DNA of 12,856 nucleotides from Clostridiales bacterium UBA3953 (GCA_002385415.1 DGDL01000013.1:1-12856); one strand, 5' to 3'; shown: positions 1-6,697, numbered from the stretch's first letter. The notes: generated from the letters alone by a model not told the origin. A program made the numbers and translations.

Positions 1-19
1 AGATGTGTATAAGAGACAG
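1..19 (+). other. Tn5/Nextera mosaic-end adapter (artefact)
   Basis: The bases AGATGTGTATAAGAGACAG are exactly the 19-bp Tn5 mosaic end used in transposase-based sequencing libraries. The exact reverse complement ends the window. This is untrimmed adapter, not a natural transposon end: there is no transposase and no IS50 sequence next to it. Genomic sequence begins at base 20. Confidence 0.97.
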
Positions 20-352
20 GTTTTATACCGTATGTGCCATTTTTGATTTTGAAAGATGTTTTCGCGGGGAGCATTTAACAAAGTTACCGCAGCCCTAAAA
101 ACACTTTTGAACAGTTTTCTTGATGGGCTGTTTGCTTCCTAAAAAATGCTATTTTAAACATAAACGACAGTCTTTTACCCCATTACTTTCATATCGCGCC
201 GCCGGCAGAACGCTGTGCACCGCACTCTGCATGCTCCGGCCGCAATAGAGCAGTTAAAATTCCACTCTGTCGCCCAAATCTTGCGACCGCGTGGAACTAT
301 TTCCAATTTAAATCGTCAGTAAAGGTACAAAACTTCAGCCAGAGGTGATTAT
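20..352. other. Intergenic/leader region before the SLH protein gene
   Basis: About 330 bases with no supported gene. A 25-codon frame is open from base 21 to a TAA at 96-98 and could be the tail of a gene cut by the contig end, but it resembles nothing I recognise. Six-base arms CAGCCC (90-95) and GGGCTG (125-130) could form a long-loop hairpin followed by TTTG, a weak terminator candidate just past that stop. A better hairpin lies at 260-296. I see no convincing -35/-10 pair for the downstream gene. Confidence 0.5.
260..296 (+). other. Symmetrical hairpin in the leader of the SLH protein gene
   Basis: TTCCAC (260-265) pairs with GTGGAA (291-296) and GTCGC (269-273) with GCGAC (283-287). 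A 3x3 internal loop between them can hold one more C-G pair, and the terminal loop is 9 nt. The 3' arm overlaps an alternative small stem, GGAA (293-296) with TTCC (301-304), so two exclusive folds are possible. There is no run of T after the stem, so it is not a classic terminator. It lies 56 bases upstream of the start codon and could be a cis-acting leader element; the role is inferred. Confidence 0.45.
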
Positions 353-2566
353 ATGCTTAAAAAAATAGGCGTTTTGGTTTTGACAGCTGCACTCTCTTTG
401 CCTGCCGCGACAGGCGCAATGGCGCAGGATTTGGATAGGCCTGTCAGCGCGGTGCCGGGCACGACAGTAGTCGAGCCAGTAGCGGCGGACGCGATAGCGG
501 CCGTGAAAGGGGACGACGAACTGCTCGAGCAGGCTATCAAAGCCGCGAAACAGTATCTCGGCAACACAGACAGGTTTGCCAGACTGACGCACAGCATCTC
601 CGACTACGGCAAAGTCAAGCTCGTGTTTCTTAATTGGAGCGAAAGCAAAAAGGAAAACGAGCATCTTTCAGCCGTTGTGACCGACGACGGCGTGCTGCTG
701 CGGTTCAATTTGAGGGAGCCGGGCGAGCCGGGGCTGCCAAAGGTAAGCAAAGCGGACGCGGTTAAGCTCGCTTACCAGTTTGTGATGAAGGTGAATCCTG
801 ACTACAGCCTTTTGTCCGACGAAAATGCAACGGTCAACTACGGACGCTGGAGCGGATATGATGTCACCTTCCACAGCCTGTATGACGGCAATATAGTCGA
901 CAGCAATGTGGTTCGTGTCACCGTCAGCCCCGAGGGGAAGGTAACATATTACGACGCATTTTCGCTGGCACGCGGGCTCAATTTGTCCGAGACTCCCGAG
1001 GAGATAATCTCCGCAGACGACGCAAAGAAGGCACTGAAAACCAAGCTGCCGCTCGAGCTTGTTTACAGAAGCTACTATGAATACGACCACGAGCGCGGCG
1101 AGAGCAAAGCGACGCTCAAGCTTGTATATCAGCTGCCCCGGGATTACAGCACTAAGGTAGTTGACGCCATAACCGGCGAGGTTATAGCCGTCAAGCGGAA
1201 CAGAGATATATTATATGCTCAGGCGCCGGACATGGCTGTAGCCGAAACCGGAAGAGCCGGGAAAACAAGCCTGTCGCCCGCCGAACAGAAGGCCGTCGAC
1301 GTGCAGGCAGGTCTTTTGACCGCTGCCGACGTGGACGCGAAGGTGCGTGCGATAGAGGAGTTCGGGCTTGACGACAGCCTCACAATCCAAAGCTCGACGC
1401 TTTATTCCGTAAAGTCGCCGTTTGACGGCAAGCTCAAATACAAATGGAGCCTTTCGTACAGCGACGCCGACAATGCAAAATATGCTTATGCGGAAGTCGA
1501 CGCCGAAACCGGTGAGATTCTCACGCTGGGCGGTTACGGGCTGGTACATGGCAGCTATAAAAAGCCGTCCGAGTTCAAGCACACCGAGGCCGAGTGCGAG
1601 CAGGCGGCAATAAAGCTGCTTGAGGCCCTTTACGGCAACAAGTTCGCCGACTATGTAAAGACCGAGTACGAGGGCGTCAGACCGCTTGCCGATATGCCTA
1701 TTTCGGAATACACATTCAACTTCGTGCGTGTGGTTAATGGCGCGAAGTTCTATGATGACATGCTAACCGTCGCAGTTGACCCCGACACGCTGCGTATAAA
1801 GCGCATCAATTTCTCGTACACCGACACGGCTTTCCCGTCTGCAGAGGGTGCGCTTGACGTATCAGCCGCAGTGGACGCATATTTCGACGTAGTGAAGCTT
1901 GAGCCTTACTATATCGTCGGTTACGGCGTGGACGGCGGCGAGCTTGAGCTGCCCGAAAATTCATTCTCTACCGAAGATAAAGTGCTTGTGCCGGTATACG
2001 GCTACACCTATTACGGATATATCGACGCGAAGACCGGCGAGCTGCTAAGCAGCGGCGGCGAGCCTGCCGAGTACAAGCCGATAGCATTTTTCGACAGCTC
2101 GGCATGGTTTAAGGATATAGCCGGCTCACCATACCATAAGGCGATAGCGCTGCTGTATAACATGGACATCATCGACACAGACGACCTGTATTTCCGACCG
2201 GATGATGCTATTTCCGCCGAGGATTTTAAAGCCATGCTGGTCAATGCCAACTACTCGAACATCGAGTCCGGCGAGCAGGCGGACGGCGAGACGGTTTCGC
2301 TCGAGAATGCGATATATGACATCGTGTGCGCGATTGGCTACGGCGCGATTGCAGACCTAAACGAGATATTCAAAAACCCGTTCGGTGACGATGCCAAAAT
2401 ATCAGAGCATCGCATGGGCGCGGCGGCTATTGTTAAGGGGCTTAATCTTCTTGACGGGATCGATTTCGGCGACGATACCGCGCCCGACCTGACAGCACCC
2501 GCCACACGCGGCCAGGCCGCCCAGCTTATCTACAACTTGCTGGTGCGGGAGCATGAGAAAAATTAA
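353..2566 (+). CDS. Secreted YcdB/YcdC (PepSY-like) domain protein with C-terminal SLH region
   Basis: A 737-residue exported protein. The N-terminus is a standard signal peptide: two lysines, a hydrophobic core and an A-M-A motif with cleavage expected near residue 25. Residues about 55-290 and 310-580 hold repeated PepSY-like alpha/beta units; phrases such as DAITGEVIAV, DAETGEILTLGG and DAKTGELLSSGG mark the ends of repeats, as in the YcdB/YcdC (DUF4901) family of Firmicutes. From about residue 580 an SLH motif is visible (WFKDIAGSPYHKAIALLY, then FRPDDAIS), then a degenerate stretch ending in TRGQAAQLIYNLL near 717-730. SLH modules usually hold proteins on secondary wall polymers, so the protein probably sits on the cell surface. 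No catalytic motif is visible. PepSY-type domains often inhibit or chaperone proteases, but the function here is unknown. AGAGGTG at 341-347 sits 5 bases before the ATG and sets the start. A G7/C7 hairpin follows the stop, so the gene is probably monocistronic. Confidence 0.85.
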   Translation: MLKKIGVLVLTAALSLPAATGAMAQDLDRPVSAVPGTTVVEPVAADAIAAVKGDDELLEQAIKAAKQYLGNTDRFARLTHSISDYGKVKLVFLNWSESKKENEHLSAVVTDDGVLLRFNLREPGEPGLPKVSKADAVKLAYQFVMKVNPDYSLLSDENATVNYGRWSGYDVTFHSLYDGNIVDSNVVRVTVSPEGKVTYYDAFSLARGLNLSETPEEIISADDAKKALKTKLPLELVYRSYYEYDHERGESKATLKLVYQLPRDYSTKVVDAITGEVIAVKRNRDILYAQAPDMAVAETGRAGKTSLSPAEQKAVDVQAGLLTAADVDAKVRAIEEFGLDDSLTIQSSTLYSVKSPFDGKLKYKWSLSYSDADNAKYAYAEVDAETGEILTLGGYGLVHGSYKKPSEFKHTEAECEQAAIKLLEALYGNKFADYVKTEYEGVRPLADMPISEYTFNFVRVVNGAKFYDDMLTVAVDPDTLRIKRINFSYTDTAFPSAEGALDVSAAVDAYFDVVKLEPYYIVGYGVDGGELELPENSFSTEDKVLVPVYGYTYYGYIDAKTGELLSSGGEPAEYKPIAFFDSSAWFKDIAGSPYHKAIALLYNMDIIDTDDLYFRPDDAISAEDFKAMLVNANYSNIESGEQADGETVSLENAIYDIVCAIGYGAIADLNEIFKNPFGDDAKISEHRMGAAAIVKGLNLLDGIDFGDDTAPDLTAPATRGQAAQLIYNLLVREHEKN

Positions 2567-2579
2567 GATAAAATAAGCA

Positions 2580-2602
2580 GGGGGGGACACATGTTCCCCC
2601 CC
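2580..2602 (+). terminator. G7/C7 hairpin after the SLH protein gene
   Basis: Seven G (2580-2586) plus A2587 pair with T2595 plus seven C (2596-2602) around a 7-nt loop, beginning 14 bases after the stop codon. The stem is very strong, but the following sequence (TATAAATTTG) is only moderately T-rich. It probably terminates or protects the 3' end of the upstream transcript. Confidence 0.6.
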
Positions 2603-2662
2603 TATAAATTTGTTGTATGACCCGCACAGGTGATGGTTTAAATGCGGAGCATAATAAAAACG

Positions 2663-2700
2663 CAGCCGCCACTTGGGCATGAGCCCGGAGCAGGCGGCTG
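2663..2700 (-). terminator. dfx: Bidirectional terminator, mainly for desulfoferrodoxin
   Basis: CAGCCGCC (2663-2670) pairs with GGCGGCTG (2693-2700), with an inner GGGC/GCCC stem closed by an ATGA loop (2675-2686). Read on the minus strand the stem is followed by CG and five T (complement of 2656-2660), which fits intrinsic termination of the leftward desulfoferrodoxin transcript. Read rightward it is followed by AATTTTG, so it may also stop transcription from the SLH protein gene. Confidence 0.72.
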
Positions 2701-2774
2701 AATTTTGTTATGCGTGCAGGCGTCGGGAGGTCGAGTATAACCCATTAAAAAGAAACGGGTGAACAGCTCTTGGG

Positions 2775-2808
2775 CGTGGGGGACATTTTATCAAAAAGTC
2801 CCCCCACG
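2775..2808. repeat. Hairpin with G-rich arms and A/T loop (possible dispersed element, variant copy)
   Basis: CGTGGGGGAC (2775-2784) pairs with GTCCCCCCACG (2798-2808) with one bulged C, around a 13-nt loop ATTTTATCAAAAA. The design (G-rich arm ending in A, T-run, A-run, C-rich arm) resembles the hairpins at 5702-5732 and 11926-11953, although the arm sequence differs. There is no T-run after it on either strand, so it is not a standard terminator. Confidence 0.4.
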
Positions 2809-2908
2809 TTCGAGCTTCCTTGCGGCTGCGATAGCTGCAAGCTATGTATGAGGTGCGTCCCGCTCACCGACGACCAAAAGTGGAAGCTAAAAGCTGTGCG
2901 TTTTTGGG

Positions 2909-3292
2909 TTAAGCGTCCTTTTTCCACAAGCCGTGGAGATTGCAATACTCGTAGGCGGCGACAACCGAGTCACCTTCGGCGAGCGCAAACACAGCCACGG
3001 GCTTTTCGCCGGGATTCAGGCTCTTGCGCTGATAGCCCTGCTTTGTCACAAGTGAGATCCACTCGATATAGTGCTCCGGAACCATCGGATGCTCGACGCT
3101 GCCGATTGTGACCGTAACAGTGTTGCCGTCAACCTCGATAACAGGTACATGCTTTTCAACCGATGCGTCGGTAGTGCCGGCAACCAGCTCCGCCATCTCT
3201 TCGCCGCAGCAAACCATGGCTACACCAGAGTCTTTGATAACCGAAACCATGTTGCCGCAATGGCTGCATATCAGATACTTAGGCATATTCAT
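2909..3292 (-). CDS. dfx: Desulfoferrodoxin (two-iron superoxide reductase)
   Basis: A 127-residue cytoplasmic enzyme that reduces superoxide to hydrogen peroxide using electrons from rubredoxin (EC 1.15.1.2), a defence typical of anaerobes. The desulforedoxin-like N-terminal domain has all four cysteines of the Fe(Cys)4 centre: C9, C12, C28 and C29. The C-terminal catalytic domain has the EKH motif (E46, K47, H48), then H68, H74, C117 and H120, which form the Fe(His)4Cys active site; E46 and K47 are the residues known to guide superoxide and protonation. The length matches the family (about 125-130). The first ATG lies 8 bases after a perfect AGGAGG (complement of 3301-3306), better placed than the ATG two codons later. 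The gene is transcribed alone, away from the glycoside hydrolase, from its own promoter, and ends before a bidirectional terminator. No rubredoxin gene is next to it in this window. Confidence 0.97.
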   Translation of the reverse strand: MNMPKYLICSHCGNMVSVIKDSGVAMVCCGEEMAELVAGTTDASVEKHVPVIEVDGNTVTVTIGSVEHPMVPEHYIEWISLVTKQGYQRKSLNPGEKPVAVFALAEGDSVVAAYEYCNLHGLWKKDA

Positions 3293-3346
3293 TAAAATTT
3301 CCTCCTATGTCAATTAAAGGTTAATGGGACTATGTCCGTATTACGC

Positions 3347-3375
3347 ATTATACCACAAGTAAACCGGAATTTCTA
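3347..3375 (-). promoter_or_regulatory. dfx: Promoter for desulfoferrodoxin
   Basis: On the minus strand a perfect TATAAT (complement of 3347-3352) is preceded by a 17-base spacer and TAGAAA (complement of 3370-3375), which matches 4 of 6 bases of the -35 consensus. Transcription would start near 3340, giving a leader of about 45 bases that contains the AGGAGG site. Confidence 0.65.
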
Positions 3376-3418
3376 CAGGAAAAATAAAATTTTTTCGATT
3401 TTCTCATGCAGCTCTGTT

Positions 3419-3438
3419 AAGCCCGGCAAAACCGGCTT
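3419..3438. promoter_or_regulatory. Inverted repeat overlapping the -35 box (possible operator)
   Basis: AAGCC (3419-3423) and GGCTT (3434-3438) form an inverted repeat, extended by GG/CC inside with one bulged C. Its right arm covers the first two bases of the -35 box of the glycoside hydrolase promoter. That position would suit a repressor, but no regulator gene is nearby and the repeat is short, so this is a guess. Confidence 0.3.
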
Positions 3439-3465
3439 GACTTGAGTGTTCTGGGATGCTATAAT
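3437..3465 (+). promoter_or_regulatory. Housekeeping promoter for the family 2 glycoside hydrolase
   Basis: TTGACT (3437-3442), a 17-base spacer and TATAAT (3460-3465) give a near-consensus sigma-A promoter. The expected start of transcription is near 3472. This rules out the in-frame ATG at 3446, which lies between the two boxes, and supports ATG 3515 as the gene start. The same TTGACT-TG...TATAAT layout occurs before serC. Confidence 0.85.
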
Positions 3466-3514
3466 TGCACAGAGCATACAAAATAAACATTTAGTCACAA
3501 GTGAGGCGTTTATT

Positions 3515-5269
3515 ATGGAACAGAACAGAATGAACATACCTCGCCCCGAGTATCCCCGCCCGCGCATGAGACGCGGCGAGAACACTTGGCTTAATCTCAA
3601 CGGCGAGTGGGAATTCGAGATTGACTACAGCCGCTCGGGTGAAGCGCGCCGCATGTGGGAAGCCCCCAATTATGGCATGCGCATACTCGTCCCGTTCGCT
3701 CCTGAGTCAAAGCTGTCCGGCATCGAGAACGTCGACTTTTTGAACTGCGTCTGGTATCGTCGCACCTTCACGCTCGAGTCGCGCTGCGGCAGAACGCTGC
3801 TCCATTTCGGCGCGGTCGACTATGAGGCGAAAGTGTGGGTAAACGGCAGCTATGTCGGCTCGCACATAGGCGGCTTTACTCCCTTCACATTTGATATAAC
3901 TTCGGTTGTCAAGCCCGGTGAAAATACCGTCGTCGTCTGCGCCATAGACGACGCAGCCCGCAACCCGCTGCAGCCGTCGGGCAAACAGTCGCCCCAATAC
4001 CATAACTTCGGCTGTATGTATACCCGCTCCACCGGAATCTGGCAGACCGTCTGGATTGAGTTTGTGCCCGAAGTGTACATAAAGAACCTCAAGCTCACGC
4101 CCGACCTCAAAAACCGCAAGCTCCGCGCGCTCGTCACGTTGAGCGACCATGCCGGCGGCACGGTTGTCACAGCCGAGAGCAAGTGCTGCTGTGGCGAGAC
4201 CAAGCTTTCCGCGTCGGCGGTCGCCACCGGCAAATCCGTCGAGCTTGAGCTTGTGTTCCCCGAGGATGTGGAAATCAAAGAGTGGACGCCCGAGACGCCC
4301 AACCTGTACGATCTTGTCGTCACAGCCGGCGACGACCGTGTCGAAAGCTATTTCGGCATGCGTTCGGTTGAAATTCGCGGCAACAAGTTCCTGCTCAACG
4401 GCAAATCGGTGTTCCAGCGCCTGGTGCTCGACCAGGGCTATTACCCCGACGGTATTTACACCGCGCCCGATGTGTCCGATCTCGAGCGCGATATTATACT
4501 TTCAAAGAAAGTCGGCTTCAACGGCGCGCGCCTGCACATGAAGGTGTTCGAGCCCTACGTCTCCTATTTCGCCGACAAGCACGGCTATCTGCTTTGGGGC
4601 GAATATCCCAACTGGGGTCTCGACGATTCGCGCCCAGAGGCGCTCAACTCCATGCTCGCCGAGTGGATAGAGGCAGTCGAGCGCGATTACAGCTCGCCCG
4701 CGATAATCGGCTGGTGCCCGTTCAATGAGACCGGCCCGCGCAGAAACGAGCGTCTGTACCGGACGGTAGCCGCCGTCACGCGCGCAATCGACCCCTATCG
4801 TCCGTATATCGACACCTCGGGCTACTTCCATGTCTACGGGCTGGGCGACATCTACGATGTCCACGACTACGAGCAGCGGCCCGAAGTGTTTGCCGAGCAC
4901 TATGCGCCGCTCGCAGGCAAAGAGGGCAAGGTGTTCACCAACTTCTCCGACCACAGAGAAAACGACTATCCCGCGGGCATGCCTTTCTTTGTGTCCGAGT
5001 TCGGCGGCACGCACTGGAATATCGACCAGGACGGCATGGAAGGCTGGGGCTATGGCGACTCGCCAAAGTCGCTTGAAGAGTTCTATGCGCGTTTCGAGTC
5101 GCTTATCTCGACACTGCTGGACAACCCGAACATCTGCGCGTTCTGCTACACGCAGCTCACCGACGTCATGCAGGAGAAAAACGGTATCTACTCGTTTGAC
5201 CGCCGCGAGAAGTTCGACGCCGAGCGTCTGCGCAAGATAATGGGCCGCAAAGCAGCAATCGAAGACTAA
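3515..5269 (+). CDS. Family 2 glycoside hydrolase
   Basis: A 584-residue retaining glycosidase of the beta-galactosidase/beta-glucuronidase superfamily. From ATG 3515, residues about 14-180 form the N-terminal jelly-roll sugar-binding domain (NTWLNLNGEWEFEID; TLLHFGAVDYEAKVWVNG), about 181-275 the immunoglobulin-like domain, and about 276-584 the TIM barrel, opening with RGNKFLLNGKSVFQRLVLDQ. The acid/base glutamate is E405 in WCPFNETG and the nucleophile E495 in FVSEFGGTHW. There is no signal peptide, so it should act in the cytoplasm on imported short glycans; the exact sugar cannot be read from sequence. It is shorter than LacZ and lacks C-terminal accessory domains, as is usual for this 'PRPEYPRP' subgroup. 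The start is set by GTGAGG at 3501-3506 and by the promoter, which excludes an in-frame ATG at 3446. No transporter or sugar regulator lies beside it, and it ends at a strong terminator. Confidence 0.93.
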   Translation: MEQNRMNIPRPEYPRPRMRRGENTWLNLNGEWEFEIDYSRSGEARRMWEAPNYGMRILVPFAPESKLSGIENVDFLNCVWYRRTFTLESRCGRTLLHFGAVDYEAKVWVNGSYVGSHIGGFTPFTFDITSVVKPGENTVVVCAIDDAARNPLQPSGKQSPQYHNFGCMYTRSTGIWQTVWIEFVPEVYIKNLKLTPDLKNRKLRALVTLSDHAGGTVVTAESKCCCGETKLSASAVATGKSVELELVFPEDVEIKEWTPETPNLYDLVVTAGDDRVESYFGMRSVEIRGNKFLLNGKSVFQRLVLDQGYYPDGIYTAPDVSDLERDIILSKKVGFNGARLHMKVFEPYVSYFADKHGYLLWGEYPNWGLDDSRPEALNSMLAEWIEAVERDYSSPAIIGWCPFNETGPRRNERLYRTVAAVTRAIDPYRPYIDTSGYFHVYGLGDIYDVHDYEQRPEVFAEHYAPLAGKEGKVFTNFSDHRENDYPAGMPFFVSEFGGTHWNIDQDGMEGWGYGDSPKSLEEFYARFESLISTLLDNPNICAFCYTQLTDVMQEKNGIYSFDRREKFDAERLRKIMGRKAAIED

Positions 5270-5699
5270 GCAAAAAAGTTTTTGACGCATAAAATGGAGG
5301 AAAGTGTCCCCCGCCGACGGAAGGCCGCTCGATCTCGACCCCTTTCCGCCGAATCGAGGCAGGCTGCCGCCCGACAGGCATCCGGAGCGGTGAAGTGTTA
5401 AAATAATGATAAGCGCCGCCGCTGCTGCGGCGGCGCGCTTTTTTAAATGCATGTGACGGGCGCGGCTGTGCACTTGCGGCTACCGCACCGCCGGGCGCGG
5501 TTATGCTAACTTAGAAAGTGCGGCCAACGTCATCTGCAAGCAAATGACGTCAAAGAAAAGACGCCGGAGAGAAGCGCCCCGGGAAAAACGGCGCGGGTTG
5601 AGCGAAACGTGCCTCTATGCGACAGGGCTTTGATGGCGCAGCATGTGTAGAGACAACGGCACACACCCCGTTGAGATAAATAGTGAAAAATTTTTATAG
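5270..5699. other. Intergenic region after the glycoside hydrolase
   Basis: About 430 bases without a supported gene. A 35-codon frame (ATG 5294 to TAA near 5401) would encode an arginine-rich peptide but lacks a ribosome binding site. Past the terminator at 5413-5444 are small inverted repeats: TGCGG-CTA-CCGCA (5475-5487), ACGTCAT/ATGACGT (5527-5533 and 5544-5550, partly a TGACGTCA palindrome), and CAACGG/CCGTTG (5654-5659 and 5668-5673), which overlaps the likely -35 box of the reductase gene. None matches a riboswitch I know. Confidence 0.5.
5413..5444 (+). terminator. Strong intrinsic terminator of the glycoside hydrolase
   Basis: A perfect 10-bp stem, GCGCCGCCGC (5413-5422) with GCGGCGGCGC (5427-5436), closed by a TGCT loop and followed after GC by six T (5439-5444). 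It lies 143 bases past the stop codon, leaving a long 3' untranslated stretch. Confidence 0.92.
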
Positions 5700-5700
5700 A
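5671..5700 (+). promoter_or_regulatory. Probable promoter of the aldo/keto reductase
   Basis: TTGAGA (5671-5676), an 18-base A/T-rich spacer and TATAGA (5695-5700) match the sigma-A pattern at 5 of 6 and 4 of 6 positions. Transcription would start near 5707, inside the following hairpin element, so the upstream ATG at 5700 would not be in the message. The right arm of a 6-bp inverted repeat (CAACGG/CCGTTG) overlaps the -35 box. Confidence 0.5.
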
Positions 5701-5701
5701 T

Positions 5702-5732
5702 GCGGGAAACTTATTTGAAAAAAGAGTCCCGC
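5702..5732. repeat. GCGGGA/TCCCGC hairpin element, copy 1
   Basis: GCGGGA (5702-5707) pairs with TCCCGC (5727-5732) around an A/T-rich interior that includes an inner CTT/AAG pairing. The same arms and a similar T-run/A-run loop recur at 11926-11953. Here it lies in the leader of the aldo/keto reductase message, ahead of its ribosome binding site. Confidence 0.55.
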
Positions 5733-5768
5733 GAAAATAAGCAACTTCCAAAGGTGAAAATAAATCAA

Positions 5769-6626
5769 ATGAGACAGGTAAACGCAAACGGACTGCTTAT
5801 CCCCGCACTCGGCCAGGGCGGGTGGCGAATCGGAGACGACCCCGCACGCGCCGAAAGCGAGATAGCTGCGATACGGCGCGGCATCGAGCTCGGCGCAAAC
5901 CTCATAGACACCGCCGAAATGTACGGCGGCGGCCGTTCCGAGCTGCTTATTGGCCGCGCGCTTCGCGGCATACCGCGCGACAAATACATTCTCGTATCCA
6001 AAGTCTACCCCCACAACGCCGACCGGAATAACATGTTCAAAAGCTGCGAAGCCTCGCTCCGCAGGCTGGGCACCGATTATCTTGACCTCTATCTGCTCCA
6101 CTGGCGCGGCTCCGTCCCGCTCGAGGAGACCGTCTGGTGCATGGAAAAACTGGTGCGGGAAGGCAAAATCCGCCGCTGGGGCGTCTCAAACTTCGACACG
6201 CCAGACATGCAGGAGCTGTGGCAGATACCCGGCGGTAAAAACTGTGCGGTAAACCAGGTGCTTTACAACATCACCTCGCGCGGCATCGAGTACGACCTCA
6301 TCCCATGGTGCGAGGAGCATAACGTCGCCATCATGGCATACTGCCCGCTCGCGCAGGCCGGCTCGCTCAGAAGGATGAATGTTGACGTGCGAACCGAGCC
6401 AACCATCGCCGCAGTCGCCCAAAAATACGGTGCCACCGTCATGCAGGTCATGCTCGCATTTGTGCTCAAGAAAAGCTGCGTTTGCGCCATCCCAAAAGCC
6501 GGCTCGGTCGCCCACATCGAGGAAAACGTCGCGGCAACACAGCTCGAGATCGCCGACGAGGACTGGGGTATGCTCGACTGCGTCTACTGGCCGCCGTCCT
6601 GCAAAATGCATCTCGACATTGAGTAA
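5769..6626 (+). CDS. Aldo/keto reductase, YeaE (methylglyoxal reductase) type
   Basis: A 285-residue NADPH-dependent carbonyl reductase with a (beta/alpha)8 barrel. The catalytic tetrad is D47, Y52 (LIDTAEMYG), K78 (VSKVYP) and H111 (LLHWRG), numbered from ATG 5769. Long stretches closely follow what I recall of E. coli YeaE: CEASLRRLGTDYLDLYLLHW, KIRRWGVSNFDTPDMQELWQ, SRGIEYDLIPWC and MAYCPLAQAGSLR. YeaE reduces methylglyoxal and other aldehydes, so that is the best guess; the true substrate is open. The frame runs back to ATG 5700, but homology begins near residue 24 of that form, the promoter and hairpin occupy 5671-5732, and AAGGTG (5751-5756) precedes ATG 5769, which gives almost exactly the length of YeaE (284). 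The spacing of 12 bases is slightly long. It lies alone between the glycoside hydrolase and the serine operon. Confidence 0.93.
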   Translation: MRQVNANGLLIPALGQGGWRIGDDPARAESEIAAIRRGIELGANLIDTAEMYGGGRSELLIGRALRGIPRDKYILVSKVYPHNADRNNMFKSCEASLRRLGTDYLDLYLLHWRGSVPLEETVWCMEKLVREGKIRRWGVSNFDTPDMQELWQIPGGKNCAVNQVLYNITSRGIEYDLIPWCEEHNVAIMAYCPLAQAGSLRRMNVDVRTEPTIAAVAQKYGATVMQVMLAFVLKKSCVCAIPKAGSVAHIEENVAATQLEIADEDWGMLDCVYWPPSCKMHLDIE

Positions 6627-6678
6627 CTTGCAAATTCTCCGTCGCGCTCATGTGAATAATGTAACAAAAAGGTAAAGA

Positions 6679-6697
6679 GCCGTAACCTAAAAACGGC
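6679..6697 (+). terminator. Weak hairpin after the aldo/keto reductase
   Basis: GCCGT (6679-6683) pairs with ACGGC (6693-6697) around a 9-nt loop, followed by ACTATTTAC. The stem is short and the T-run poor, so it is at best an inefficient terminator between the reductase and the serC promoter. Confidence 0.35.

Larger units (their letters stand above)
2567..2908. other. Convergent intergenic region rich in hairpins
   Basis: 342 bases between the converging SLH protein and desulfoferrodoxin genes. It holds the G7/C7 hairpin (2580-2602), a bidirectional terminator (2663-2700), a GC-rich hairpin with A/T loop (2775-2808) and a run of short stems between 2831 and 2905: ATAGCT/AGCTAT at 2831-2845 with a GCA loop, GGTG/CACC around 2852-2868, and AGCT-AAA-AGCT near 2886-2896. 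An open plus-strand frame from a TTG at 2770 would encode a cysteine cluster, but it has no convincing ribosome binding site and runs antisense into desulfoferrodoxin, so I do not call it a gene. Confidence 0.55.

Noticed and set aside
2770..3111. Plus-strand frame with a cysteine cluster (CGCDSCKLCMRC)
   Set aside because: TTG start without a convincing ribosome binding site, overlaps the desulfoferrodoxin gene antisense, and the second half is plainly antisense coding. Kept only as a note in the intergenic entry.
3446..3514. Upstream start (ATG 3446) for the glycoside hydrolase
   Set aside because: It lies between the -35 and -10 boxes of a near-perfect promoter, so it would not be transcribed; ATG 3515 has a ribosome binding site and starts where family homology starts.
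4502..5473. Minus-strand 323-codon frame opposite the glycoside hydrolase
   Set aside because: It runs antisense to the catalytic barrel, overlaps the strong terminator, and shows no domain or ribosome binding site.
5545..5552. TGACGTCA palindrome as a specific regulator site
   Set aside because: An isolated 8-base palindrome is expected by chance at this scale, and it is not close to a start of transcription.
5700..5768. Upstream start (ATG 5700) for the aldo/keto reductase
   Set aside because: No ribosome binding site, overlaps the likely -10 box and the hairpin element, and adds 23 residues absent from the family.
5530..5787. Minus-strand 85-codon frame in the intergenic region
   Set aside because: No ribosome binding site or recognisable motif, and it overlaps the promoter and start of the reductase gene.
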